Shown piece by piece: positions 49,349 through 57,582 of a stretch of 64,000 nt of DNA. A program made the position numbers and the translations under genes. Source of the stretch: Arcobacter iocasae (GTDB taxonomy: Bacteria; Campylobacterota; Campylobacteria; Campylobacterales; Arcobacteraceae); contig NZ_CP090177.1 of NCBI RefSeq assembly GCF_042214795.1, positions 2,046,001-2,110,000 of the forward strand, given 5' to 3'. Each line of letters opens with the position of its first letter. The first letter of the stretch is position 1. The notes below the pieces were generated by a model that searched no databases, was not told the DNA's origin, and saw nothing but the letters and a program-made list of their open reading frames with translations.

Positions 49349-51787
49349 GTGTCAAAAGTTAAGTGTAATCATTGTCATTTAGAATTTAGTGACAGTGTGA
49401 TGATAAAAGAAGAAGAATTAAACTTTTGTTGTAAAGGCTGTCAAGGAGTCTATCATCTCTTGCAAGATCAAAATCTTGATTCATTTTATGATAAATTAGG
49501 AAATAAAACTATTCAGCCTCCTTTAGAAGTAAGTAGTGATTTAAACAAATTTGATACACAAAGTTTTGAAAAAATCTATGTCACAGAAGATGAAAATGGT
49601 TATAAGAAAGTTGATTTAATTATTGAGGGAATCCATTGTGCAGCTTGTATTTGGCTAAATGAAAAAGTTTTATACAACACAGATGGAATAATCGATGCAA
49701 GTATTAATTTTACAAATAATAAAGCAAAAATAGTTTGGAATAGTAAAAAAATAGCCTTATCTCAAATAATAGAAAAAATCAGAAGTATAGGTTATAACGC
49801 CTTTGCTTATAATTCTAAAATAGCTGATGAAAAAGCATCATTAGCAAAAAGAGATTATTTTATTAGAATGATGGTGGCAGTTTTCGCAACAATGAATATT
49901 ATGATGTTATCAGTTGCAAAATATACTGGATTTTTTACAGGGATTACTCCTGAAGTTAGACATTTAATTCACTTAGGAGAGTTTATATTATCTACACCTG
50001 TAATTTTTTATAGTGGGTGGATTTTTTATAGAGGTGCTTATTATGGCTTGAAAAACCGTATTTTAAATATGGATTTTCTAGTAAGTGCTGGGGCAACTTT
50101 TACATATATTTATTCAGTTTTTATACTTTTTGGACTAAAAGGCGAGAGCTATTTTGACTCTGTTAGTATGATTATTACTTTTGTATTAGTTGGTAAATAT
50201 CTTGAGGTACTTGGTAAAAAATCTGCAGTTGATACCCTTGATACCATTAAAAGCCAAATACCTTTAGAAACAACACTTATAAAAGATGGTAAAAAAGTAG
50301 AAGTATCTGTGGAAGATATTCAAATAGGTGATATAGTAGAATTAAAAACAGGTGATAAAGCAAGTGTTGATGGAATAATTATAAAAGGTGAGAGCTCTTT
50401 TGATGAGTCATCAATTTCTGGAGAATCATTACCTATTTATAAAAAAGCCAATGATGTGATTTTTTCAGGAACACTAAACCAAGATTCCCTCGTCCAATAT
50501 AGAGTTACAAAAACTTTTAAAGATTCTACTTTAAACTCTATTGTTACACTATTAGAAGATTCTCTTGCCTCAAAACCAAAAATAGAGCACAAAGCAAATG
50601 AGATATCAAAAGGTTTTTCTGTCATGATTTTGGCATTGTCAATTCTTACATTTTTAGTTTGGTATTTTTTTGGTATTGATTTAGGTTTTAATTATGATGG
50701 AGTAAGTCATTTTGAAAAATCTTTTATTGTGGCAATTTCAGTTATTGTAATAGCTTGTCCTTGTGCTTTAGCACTTGCTACTCCAATTGCAAGTTTAATT
50801 GGAATATCTGAGTTAGCAAAAAAAGGTTTACTTTTTAAAGAAGCAAAATTTATTGAAGAGTTAGCTCGAACTACAAAGTTAGTGGTTGACAAAACAGGAA
50901 CAATTACAAATGGTAAATTATCTGTTGTAAAAGCGCAAATTTTAGATGAAAATATTCACAAATTAGATTTATTGTACTCTTTATTAGACAGTTCAACCCA
51001 TCCAATTAGTAGCTCAATAAAAGAGTATTTAAAAAATCACTACAAAAACTTGAGCTTGAAAAACTTAAGTAATGTTAAAACATTACAAGCCAAAGGTATG
51101 AAAGCAGTTTATAAAAACCTAGAAGATAAAGAGTTTGAAATTCTTGGTGGAAACCAAAAACTTATGGAAGAGTTTGGTGTAAAATATAAATTTGATTCAC
51201 AAAATTCTGTATATATTTTTGCTATAAATAAAAAAGTAGTTGCAACTTTTGAATTAAAAGATGAAATAAAAGATTTTGCAAGAGAGTTTGTAAGTGATTG
51301 TTTAAAAAATAATATTGATGTTATAATGTTAACTGGTGATAATGAAAATGTAGCAAATTATGTTGCGAAAGAAGTTGGAATTAAAACTGTTGTTGCAAAT
51401 ATAAATCCAATACAAAAAGCAAAATATATTAATAAGCTAAAAGAACAAGGTCATACTGTTGTTATGGCAGGAGATGGAGTTAATGATTCAGTAGCACTAA
51501 GTAGTGCAAATGTTTCAATTGCTATGGGAAATGGTGCTGATATTTCTATTGCTGTATCAGATATCGTTTTATTGAATAACTCCTTAGAAAGCCTAAATCA
51601 AGCTTTTATTATTTCTAGAAAAACATATAAATTTATAAAACAAAATTTATCAATATCTTTATTATATAATTTAGTTACAATTCCTTTAGCCATGGCAGGA
51701 TTTGTAATGCCACTAGTTGCTGCATTATCGATGAGTTTAAGTTCATTAATAGTTGTTGCAAACTCACTTAGGATAAAAGGAAAATAG
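49349..51787 (+). CDS. ccoI: Copper-translocating P-type ATPase CcoI/FixI
   Basis: An 812-aa inner-membrane copper ATPase needed for copper insertion into cbb3 oxidase. The start is a GTG at 49349 with AGGA upstream. The N-terminal part has a zinc-ribbon-like cysteine set (Cys6, 9, 27, 28, 31; FCCKGCQGVYHLL), typical of CcoI. The HMA domain follows with GIHCAAC (Cys97, Cys100). The transmembrane copper site is CPCALALA, the phosphorylation site DKTGTIT, and the hinge GDGVNDSVAL. It is followed directly by ccoS. Confidence 0.95.
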   Translation: MSKVKCNHCHLEFSDSVMIKEEELNFCCKGCQGVYHLLQDQNLDSFYDKLGNKTIQPPLEVSSDLNKFDTQSFEKIYVTEDENGYKKVDLIIEGIHCAACIWLNEKVLYNTDGIIDASINFTNNKAKIVWNSKKIALSQIIEKIRSIGYNAFAYNSKIADEKASLAKRDYFIRMMVAVFATMNIMMLSVAKYTGFFTGITPEVRHLIHLGEFILSTPVIFYSGWIFYRGAYYGLKNRILNMDFLVSAGATFTYIYSVFILFGLKGESYFDSVSMIITFVLVGKYLEVLGKKSAVDTLDTIKSQIPLETTLIKDGKKVEVSVEDIQIGDIVELKTGDKASVDGIIIKGESSFDESSISGESLPIYKKANDVIFSGTLNQDSLVQYRVTKTFKDSTLNSIVTLLEDSLASKPKIEHKANEISKGFSVMILALSILTFLVWYFFGIDLGFNYDGVSHFEKSFIVAISVIVIACPCALALATPIASLIGISELAKKGLLFKEAKFIEELARTTKLVVDKTGTITNGKLSVVKAQILDENIHKLDLLYSLLDSSTHPISSSIKEYLKNHYKNLSLKNLSNVKTLQAKGMKAVYKNLEDKEFEILGGNQKLMEEFGVKYKFDSQNSVYIFAINKKVVATFELKDEIKDFAREFVSDCLKNNIDVIMLTGDNENVANYVAKEVGIKTVVANINPIQKAKYINKLKEQGHTVVMAGDGVNDSVALSSANVSIAMGNGADISIAVSDIVLLNNSLESLNQAFIISRKTYKFIKQNLSISLLYNLVTIPLAMAGFVMPLVAALSMSLSSLIVVANSLRIKGK

Positions 51788-52015
51788 ATGATAGGAAGTA
51801 CACTTTTGTTGATGCTAGTTGTTGGATTAGTTGTTTCATTTGCAATTTTGGGTATGTTTATTTGGGGTGCAAAAACTGGACAGTTTGATGATAGTAATAA
51901 AATGATGGATGGATTGCTTTTTGACTCACAAGAAGATTTAAATGATGCGATTACTAGAGAAAATAAAAAAGAGAAAGATAAAGAAGAGCAAAAAAAAAGT
52001 AAGCCAAAAAATTGA
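51788..52015 (+). CDS. ccoS: cbb3-type oxidase assembly protein CcoS
   Basis: A 75-aa membrane protein with one N-terminal membrane segment (about residues 2-26) and the motif GAKTGQFDD, the hallmark of CcoS/FixS, where the segment is followed by an aspartate-rich region. The lysine- and glutamate-rich tail is extended. The ATG follows the ccoI stop codon directly, so the two are co-translated. The oxidase subunits themselves are not in this window. Confidence 0.92.
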   Translation: MIGSTLLLMLVVGLVVSFAILGMFIWGAKTGQFDDSNKMMDGLLFDSQEDLNDAITRENKKEKDKEEQKKSKPKN

Positions 52016-52042
52016 CTTACTTTAAGAAGTTGTAAACAATGA

Positions 52043-52324
52043 TTATAATTTAGAAATTTTTTCAGCGATTTCTTTTATGTCAGCATCAGAAAGTCTTGCA
52101 ACTTGACCTTTCATAACACCTTTCATAGCACCACCATAAGTTCCAGCTTTATAACCTTTTAAAGCTTCCTCAACTTTTGCAGCAGGCCAACCTTTAATAA
52201 TTTGAGATTTTCCTAAAGCAGATTTCTCAAAGTTTGCACCATGGCATCCAGCACATGCAGTTGTATTTGCAGCTGCAAAAAGTGATGCTGCAGCAATCAC
52301 TGTTCCTAAAACTATTTTTTTCAT
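52043..52324 (-). CDS. Small periplasmic cytochrome c (class I)
   Basis: A 93-aa cytochrome with a signal peptide (MKKIVLGTVIAAASLFAAANT). The haem site is CAGCHG (CxxCH). The sixth ligand is likely one of the Met residues in GAMKGVMKGQ. The C-terminal LSDADIKEIAEKISKL is the usual class I helix. This is the soluble c553-type carrier that feeds cbb3 oxidase in Campylobacterota. The AAGGAG site is strong. It converges on ccoS. Confidence 0.93.
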   Translation of the reverse strand: MKKIVLGTVIAAASLFAAANTTACAGCHGANFEKSALGKSQIIKGWPAAKVEEALKGYKAGTYGGAMKGVMKGQVARLSDADIKEIAEKISKL

Positions 52325-52416
52325 TTGTTCTCCTTGAAATTTGAAGCTTAATTTTACCTATAATTTCTTTTTATTAGCTTAGATTTTTTGTTAAATAACT
52401 TTATATAAAGTCTATT

Positions 52417-52422
52417 TATAAT
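52417..52422 (+). promoter_or_regulatory. -10 box for the ABC ATPase-hemH genes
   Basis: TATAAT, 32 bases before the ATG at 52455. The ribosome site of that gene is weak (GGG about 6 bases before the ATG). Confidence 0.45.
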
Positions 52423-52454
52423 ATAGTTAATAAATTATTAATATTGGGTATAAA

Positions 52455-53054
52455 ATGGATAATAATGAGTTTGTTCTTCAAATAAAAGAGTTAAATTTTG
52501 GATATAAAAAAGACAAATTAATTTATAATAATTTTTCCTTAAATTTAAAAAAATCAGAAGTTAAATCAATAGTTGGTGCTAGTGGAAGTGGTAAAAGTAC
52601 CCTTTTTGAACTAATTACAAAATCACTAAAGCCTTTAAAAGGGCATATAATCTCATCTAAAATAGCTTCAATTTATCAAGACCCTTATAGCTCCTTTCAT
52701 CCTACATATTCAATACTTGAGCAAATAAATGATGTAGTTCCTAATATAAATAAAGAGGAATTAAATTCTTTATTAGATGAATTAAGTTTAGATTATGACT
52801 TGATATTAAATAAACCAGATAAATTAAGTGGAGGACAACTTCAAAGATGTTCAATACTTCGGGCACTTTTAATGAAACCAGATCTTTTGTTAGTTGATGA
52901 AGCAACTTCTGCTTTAGATAACATAATTGCCCTTGATGTTATGAAATTGGTATTGAAATTTTTGCCTAATTATGGAATACTTCTAATAACTCATGATATG
53001 CATTTAGCATCTTGGTGTAGTGATGAAATAATAAAATTGGATACTTATGAATGA
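52455..53054 (+). CDS. Orphan ABC transporter ATP-binding protein
   Basis: A 199-aa ABC ATPase. Walker A is GASGSGKST, Q-loop IYQDPYSSFHPTYS, signature LSGGQLQR, Walker B LLLVDEATSALD, and switch His in LLITHDMH. The Q-loop and signature are of the peptide/nickel importer type (DppF, NikE). It is shorter than those proteins (about 250-330 aa) because it lacks the C-terminal solute-family extension. No permease or binding protein is nearby. It overlaps hemH by 8 bases, which hints at a link to haem or metal supply, but this is inference. Confidence 0.83.
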   Translation: MDNNEFVLQIKELNFGYKKDKLIYNNFSLNLKKSEVKSIVGASGSGKSTLFELITKSLKPLKGHIISSKIASIYQDPYSSFHPTYSILEQINDVVPNINKEELNSLLDELSLDYDLILNKPDKLSGGQLQRCSILRALLMKPDLLLVDEATSALDNIIALDVMKLVLKFLPNYGILLITHDMHLASWCSDEIIKLDTYE

Positions 53055-53976
53055 AAATAAAAAAGCCTTAGTTCTTTTAAATATGGGTGGGCCAAGGGAT
53101 AAAGATGAATTAGAGATGTTTTTACGAAACATGTTTAATGATAAAAATATTATTACTGTAAAAAGTGATATTTTAAGATCTTTTATAGCTACAATGATTG
53201 TTTTAAGTAGAAAAAATTCTGCTTGGAAAAACTATGAAGCTATTGGTGGTTCTTCTCCTATTAATAAACTAACTGAAGATTTAGTTGCCAAATTAAATAG
53301 AACTTTTGAAGATTTTGAAGTATTTCAAGTGATGCGATACACTCCTCCTTTTGCTGCTAAATGTGTACAGCAATTAAAACAAAAAGGCATAGAAGAAGTT
53401 GTACTTTTACCTTTATACCCTCAATACTCAACTACAACTACAAAGTCTTCTGTGGAAGATTTTATGGATATAGCAAAGGACGATTTTAAAGTAAGAGTAA
53501 TAGAACCTTTTTATAAAAATGAAAAATTTAATGATAAAGTTACAAATGACATAATAAGTAGTGTTGAAGATACAAAGTTATACAATTTGATTTTTTCAGC
53601 ACATGGATTACCACAAAAAATAGTAGATGCTGGAGATCCATATGAAAAACAAGTTAATGAGCATGTAAAAATTTTATCTGAAATATTAAAAAATAAAAAA
53701 GTAGAATTTGAATCAATTTCATTAGCATATCAATCTAAAGTAGGACCATTAAAATGGCTAACTCCATCTTTAGAAGATAGATTAAAAGAGTTAAAAGATA
53801 AAAATGTACTTATTTATCCAATTGCTTTTATAGTGGATAATTCTGAAACTATGTTTGAACTTCATATTGAGTATGAAGAAATAGCAAAAGAATTAGGAAT
53901 AAATGAGTATAAAGTAGTTAGTTGTGTAAATGATAGTGATGAATTTATTAATGTAATAGAAGAGTTGATACGATAA
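53047..53976 (+). CDS. hemH: Ferrochelatase
   Basis: Inserts Fe2+ into protoporphyrin IX, the last haem step. The 309-aa protein has LLNMGGPRDKDELEMFL at the start, RYTPPFAA, LYPQYSTTTTKS, the catalytic His in FSAHGLP and the Glu in DNSETMFELHIEY near the end. The length is normal for a bacterial class I enzyme. It starts inside the ABC ATPase gene, so the two are translationally coupled. Confidence 0.95.
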   Translation: MNENKKALVLLNMGGPRDKDELEMFLRNMFNDKNIITVKSDILRSFIATMIVLSRKNSAWKNYEAIGGSSPINKLTEDLVAKLNRTFEDFEVFQVMRYTPPFAAKCVQQLKQKGIEEVVLLPLYPQYSTTTTKSSVEDFMDIAKDDFKVRVIEPFYKNEKFNDKVTNDIISSVEDTKLYNLIFSAHGLPQKIVDAGDPYEKQVNEHVKILSEILKNKKVEFESISLAYQSKVGPLKWLTPSLEDRLKELKDKNVLIYPIAFIVDNSETMFELHIEYEEIAKELGINEYKVVSCVNDSDEFINVIEELIR

Positions 53977-53985
53977 GGGGTAATA

Positions 53986-54531
53986 ATGTCTAATTCCATA
54001 ATTTTAGAAATAGCAAAAGATGCGATTGAAGAAGAACTTTTTGATAAGTCAAAGATTGATAGGGTTGATTTAGAAGCAAGTTTTGATTTATTGAATGAAC
54101 AAAGAGCCTGTTTTGTGACGCTTTATTCTGACGGAAGATTAAGAGGGTGTATTGGTTCTTTATTTCCTACCCGGAAATTAATAGATGATATAATTGTAAA
54201 TGCTCAAAATGCAGCTTTTAGGGATTTTAGATTTCAACCCCTATCAAAAAAAGAGTTTGAAAGTGTACAAATAGAAATTTCACTTTTAAGTATTCCTAAA
54301 ATTGTAATTTATGATTCAATAGAAGAATTAAAAGAAAAAATCAGACCAAATATCGATGGTGTTATTTTAAAGCAAGAACAAAATCAAGCAACATTTTTAC
54401 CTCAAGTTTGGGAAGAGTTACCAACTTTTGATGAATTTTTTGAGAATCTTAGCTTAAAAGCTGGATTAGATATTGGTTCACTTACTCACTTCCCTGATAT
54501 TTATACATATCAAGTAGAAAAGGTAAAATGA
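53986..54531 (+). CDS. amrA: AMMECR1-domain protein (AmmeMemoRadiSam system A)
   Basis: A 181-aa AMMECR1-family protein. Hallmarks are FVTLYSDGRLRGCIGSL (LRGCIG motif with a conserved Cys), NAAFRDFRFQPLSKKEF and the closing IYTYQVEK. In bacteria this protein usually co-occurs with a MEMO1 homologue and a radical SAM protein (AmmeMemoRadiSam), a system with unknown biochemical role. The MEMO gene follows with a 4-base overlap. A short gap of 9 bases separates it from hemH. Confidence 0.88.
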   Translation: MSNSIILEIAKDAIEEELFDKSKIDRVDLEASFDLLNEQRACFVTLYSDGRLRGCIGSLFPTRKLIDDIIVNAQNAAFRDFRFQPLSKKEFESVQIEISLLSIPKIVIYDSIEELKEKIRPNIDGVILKQEQNQATFLPQVWEELPTFDEFFENLSLKAGLDIGSLTHFPDIYTYQVEKVK

Positions 54532-55325
54532 TAAAAAACAAAATGAATTTTTCTGGTACTTTTTATCCTGATGATAAAAAAAGACTTTTAAAATATTTTG
54601 AAATTTTCACTTTAAATGAAGAAAAAATCAACTTAGATATTAGCCCAAGAGCTATTATTGTACCCCATGCTGGATATATCTATTCAGGAAGTGTTGCAAA
54701 TATGGCATATAATTTAAGTAAAGAAAAGAAACCCAAAAGAGTAATAGTTATTGGGCCTTCCCATAGATATTATTTAAAAGGGGCCTCTCTTAGTATTTTT
54801 GATTCTTATGAAACCCCTTTAGGCGATTTACATATTGATAAAGAATTTTGCTTGAAATTAATTGAAAAATATGATTTTTTAGATTTTGACGAAAATGCTC
54901 ACATGGAACACTCAACTGAAACTCAAATGCCTTTTATTAAAAATTATTTTAACTCAGAAGTTTTAGAAATAGTATATGGCAAAATAGATGCTAAAGACTT
55001 ATCTTTATTAATTACGGAACTTTTAAAAGACAAAGATAATTTTCTTGTAATAAGTACAGATTTAAGTCATTTTTATACTTTAACTGAAGCAAATATCTTA
55101 GATGAAATTTGTATTGAAGCTATCAAAAATCAAGATTTAGATAAGTTAACTAAGGGTTGCGAAGCTTGTGGGAAAGAGGGTGTTAAAGCACTTTTAATAA
55201 CAGCAAAAGAGTTTGATTATAAAGTGAAGTTTTTAGATTATAAAACAAGCTTTGATGTAACAAAAGATAAATCAAAAGTTGTAGGTTATGCTTCTTTTGT
55301 AATAGGAGAGAGTATTGTTATTTAG
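54528..55325 (+). CDS. amrB: MEMO1-family protein (AmmeMemoRadiSam system B)
   Basis: A 265-aa MEMO1 homologue with a dioxygenase-like fold. The expected metal-site residues are visible: His in IIVPHAGYIYSG, VIGPSHRYYLKG, EHSTETQMPF, and the C-terminal STDLSHF. Its N-terminal NKMNFSGTFYPDD is the family beginning. MEMO1 homologues bind a redox metal, but their substrate in bacteria is not known. It overlaps amrA by 4 bases and the YdcF gene by 11 bases. Confidence 0.88.
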   Translation: MIKNKMNFSGTFYPDDKKRLLKYFEIFTLNEEKINLDISPRAIIVPHAGYIYSGSVANMAYNLSKEKKPKRVIVIGPSHRYYLKGASLSIFDSYETPLGDLHIDKEFCLKLIEKYDFLDFDENAHMEHSTETQMPFIKNYFNSEVLEIVYGKIDAKDLSLLITELLKDKDNFLVISTDLSHFYTLTEANILDEICIEAIKNQDLDKLTKGCEACGKEGVKALLITAKEFDYKVKFLDYKTSFDVTKDKSKVVGYASFVIGESIVI

Positions 55326-56019
55326 TTTGAAAAAATTTATTTCATTTTTTTTAGAACCTTTTACTTTTGGATTTTTGGTTTTATTATTAGCATTTATATT
55401 TTTGCTTTTTAATAATTATAAAAAAGCAAAATCGATTTTATTTGTAGGTTTGATTTTTATATTTTTGATTTCAAATTCTTTATTTTCTAATTTTTTAATA
55501 TCACCTTTAGAAAATCAATATAAAAACCAAAAAAATGTTGATATCTCTAAAGTAGAATATATTTTATTATTAGGTGGAGATTTTGAATCAAGAGCTTATG
55601 AGGTAATTAAATTAAGTCTAAAATTAAAAGATGCCAAAATTATAACCTCAGGATATGCAGGAAAAATGATGATTTCAGATGCTTTATATGCCAAAAATGA
55701 GTTAATAAGTTTGGGTATAAAGGAAAATAGAATTATCATGCAAGAAAAACCAAAAGATACTATTGAAGAAGCAAAGTCAATAAAAAAACTTTTAAATAAT
55801 AAGCCTTTTATTTTAGTAACAAGTGCTTACCATATGCCAAGAGCAATGAAAATATTTCAAATGCAAGGCTTAAATCCTATAGCTGTACCTACAGATTTTA
55901 CAGTAAAAGAGCAAACTTCTAATAGTTATTTGAGTGTAAATGACTTAAGAAAAGTCAGTATTGCTATTCACGAATACATAGGACTTGCTTGGCTTAAGAT
56001 AAAAGATATTTTAAATTAA
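55315..56019 (+). CDS. YdcF/ElyC/SanA-family (DUF218) membrane protein
   Basis: A 234-aa protein with two N-terminal membrane segments (about 11-29 and 35-54) and a DUF218 domain. DUF218 features are YILLLGGDFESRA, IITSGYAG, EEAKSIKKLL and LVTSAYHMPRAMKIF. The family includes ElyC and SanA, linked to envelope and peptidoglycan integrity. The start is a TTG at 55315 with GGAG 6 bases upstream, overlapping the MEMO gene. It is the last gene of the ABC-hemH cluster. Confidence 0.85.
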   Translation: MLFSLKKFISFFLEPFTFGFLVLLLAFIFLLFNNYKKAKSILFVGLIFIFLISNSLFSNFLISPLENQYKNQKNVDISKVEYILLLGGDFESRAYEVIKLSLKLKDAKIITSGYAGKMMISDALYAKNELISLGIKENRIIMQEKPKDTIEEAKSIKKLLNNKPFILVTSAYHMPRAMKIFQMQGLNPIAVPTDFTVKEQTSNSYLSVNDLRKVSIAIHEYIGLAWLKIKDILN

Positions 56020-56029
56020 ATAATTTTGG

Positions 56030-56035
56030 TATAAT
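56030..56035 (+). promoter_or_regulatory. -10 box for the S1 protein gene
   Basis: TATAAT in TTTTGGTATAATAAA, 25 bases upstream of the ATG. This is a classic extended Campylobacterota-style promoter. Confidence 0.6.
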
Positions 56036-56060
56036 AAATATAAATTAACAAAGAGACGGA

Positions 56061-56909
56061 ATGACTAAATTAAATGAAAAAATAGAACTTGGAGTAATGA
56101 ATACTCTAAAAGTAAATAGATTAACAGAACCTGGAATATATTTAGAAGCTTTAGATGAAGAAGTTGTACTATTGCCAAATGCATATATAAGAAGTGATAT
56201 GGAAATAGGAACACTAGTAGATGTATTTATATATACAGATTCAGAAGATAGATTAGTAGCAACTACATTAAAGCCATATGCCATGAAAAATGAATATGCT
56301 TGCTTAGAAGTTGTTGATACTGCTAAATTTGGAGCTTTTGTTGATATTGGACTTCCAAAAGATTTACTTGTACCAATAAATAGACAAACTTCAACTTTTA
56401 ATGTTGGAGCTAGAAAAGTTTTAAGAGTGATTGAAGATGAAAAAACACAAAGACTAATTGCAACAGAAAAGTTTACTCAGTTTTTATCAAAAGATATAGT
56501 TGGCTTAGAAAAAAATGATGAGGTTATGATTCTTTTATTTTCAAAAACTCCATTAGGATATAAAGTAATAGTAAATAACTTATATGAAGGAATGATTTTT
56601 CATACAGAAATTTTTGAAAATACTAATATTGGTGATTTAAAAAAGGCTTATATTAAAAATATAAGAGATGATGGTAAACTAGATTTATCTTTACAAAAGA
56701 TTGGTCAAAAAAAATCTGGTGACAATTCCCAAAAAGTTTTAGAAGTTTTAAAAGAAAATAATGGAAAAATAAACTTTACATATAAAAGTGAAGCAGAAGA
56801 TATAATGAAAGCCTTTGCTATGAGCAAAAAAGCTTTTAAAGCAGCACTTACAGAATTGATATCAAAAGAAAAGATTAGATTAGAAGATAATTATATACAG
56901 GTAAAATAA
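56061..56909 (+). CDS. S1 RNA-binding protein, CvfB-like
   Basis: A 282-aa protein matching the CvfB/YitL group. The first 75 residues form an atypical S1 domain (GIYLEALDEEVVLLPNAYI). Residues about 75-145 form an S1 domain (LEVVDTAKFGAFVDIGLPKDLLVP), and about 150-215 another (KVIVNNLYEGMIFHTEIF). The C-terminal 60 residues form a winged helix. CvfB binds RNA and affects virulence gene expression in Staphylococcus; the role here is unknown. A TATAAT promoter lies 25 bases upstream. Confidence 0.86.
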   Translation: MTKLNEKIELGVMNTLKVNRLTEPGIYLEALDEEVVLLPNAYIRSDMEIGTLVDVFIYTDSEDRLVATTLKPYAMKNEYACLEVVDTAKFGAFVDIGLPKDLLVPINRQTSTFNVGARKVLRVIEDEKTQRLIATEKFTQFLSKDIVGLEKNDEVMILLFSKTPLGYKVIVNNLYEGMIFHTEIFENTNIGDLKKAYIKNIRDDGKLDLSLQKIGQKKSGDNSQKVLEVLKENNGKINFTYKSEAEDIMKAFAMSKKAFKAALTELISKEKIRLEDNYIQVK

Positions 56910-56963
56910 AAAATTAAATATGATTTCAAATTTTTAATTAAGATAAATTTTATCCTATTTAAA

Positions 56964-56969
56964 TATAAT
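56964..56969 (+). promoter_or_regulatory. -10 box for tpx
   Basis: TATAAT, 28 bases before the tpx ATG. Confidence 0.6.
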
Positions 56970-56997
56970 TACATTAGAAATTTAAAGAAGGATTAAT

Positions 56998-57522
56998 ATG
57001 GCAACAACAAAATTACAAGGTAATATAATAAATTTGTTAGGTAATGAAGTAAATGTTGGTGATAAAGCTCCAGTTGTTAATGTTGTTGGACAAGATTTAA
57101 AAGATATTGAAGTTGGTAATAAAGCACAAATCTTAATTATTGTTCCATCACTAGATACTCCTGTATGTGCAGCAGAAACTAGAAAATTCAATGAAGAAGC
57201 TGTAGAAACTGAAGCAGAAGCGGTAGTTGTTTCTATGGATTTACCATTTGCAATGGGAAGATTTTGTACAACTGAAGGAATAGAAAACTTAAAAGTTGCA
57301 TCTGATTTTAGAAATAAAGATTTGGCAAATGCTTATGGTGTATTAATAGGTGATGGTCCATTAGCTGGAATCACTTGTAGAGCAGTATTTGTAATTGATG
57401 CAAATGGAATTGTAAGACATAAAGAAATTTGTGAAGATATAAGTGATGAACCAAATTATGAAGCAGCACTTAATGCGGTAAAAGAAGTTACAGAAACTTC
57501 TTGTTGTGGAACTTGTCATTAA
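56998..57522 (+). CDS. tpx: Thiol peroxidase (Tpx) with cysteine-rich tail
   Basis: Reduces H2O2 and organic peroxides. The 174-aa protein has the peroxidatic Cys57 in SLDTPVCAAETR and the resolving Cys90 in GRFCTTEG, spaced as in the atypical 2-Cys Tpx family. Unusually, the C-terminus ends TSCCGTCH, adding Cys169, 170 and 173 past the usual fold end. The AAGGA site is good. It stands alone upstream of the NnrS-like gene. Confidence 0.95.
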   Translation: MATTKLQGNIINLLGNEVNVGDKAPVVNVVGQDLKDIEVGNKAQILIIVPSLDTPVCAAETRKFNEEAVETEAEAVVVSMDLPFAMGRFCTTEGIENLKVASDFRNKDLANAYGVLIGDGPLAGITCRAVFVIDANGIVRHKEICEDISDEPNYEAALNAVKEVTETSCCGTCH

Positions 57523-57548
57523 TCAATGAATTAAGTTAAAAAATCTCA

Positions 57549-57580
57549 TACAATCTCTTAATTAACTTTAGGAGATTGTA
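57549..57580 (+). promoter_or_regulatory. Inverted repeat covering the NnrS-like gene ribosome site
   Basis: TACAATCTC (57549-57557) and GAGATTGTA (57572-57580) are perfectly complementary around 14 bases. The GGAG ribosome site (57571-57574) sits at the base of the 3' arm, next to the ATG at 57583. In RNA the hairpin would block translation; in DNA it could be an operator. No T tract follows. Confidence 0.6.
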
Positions 57581-57582
57581 TT

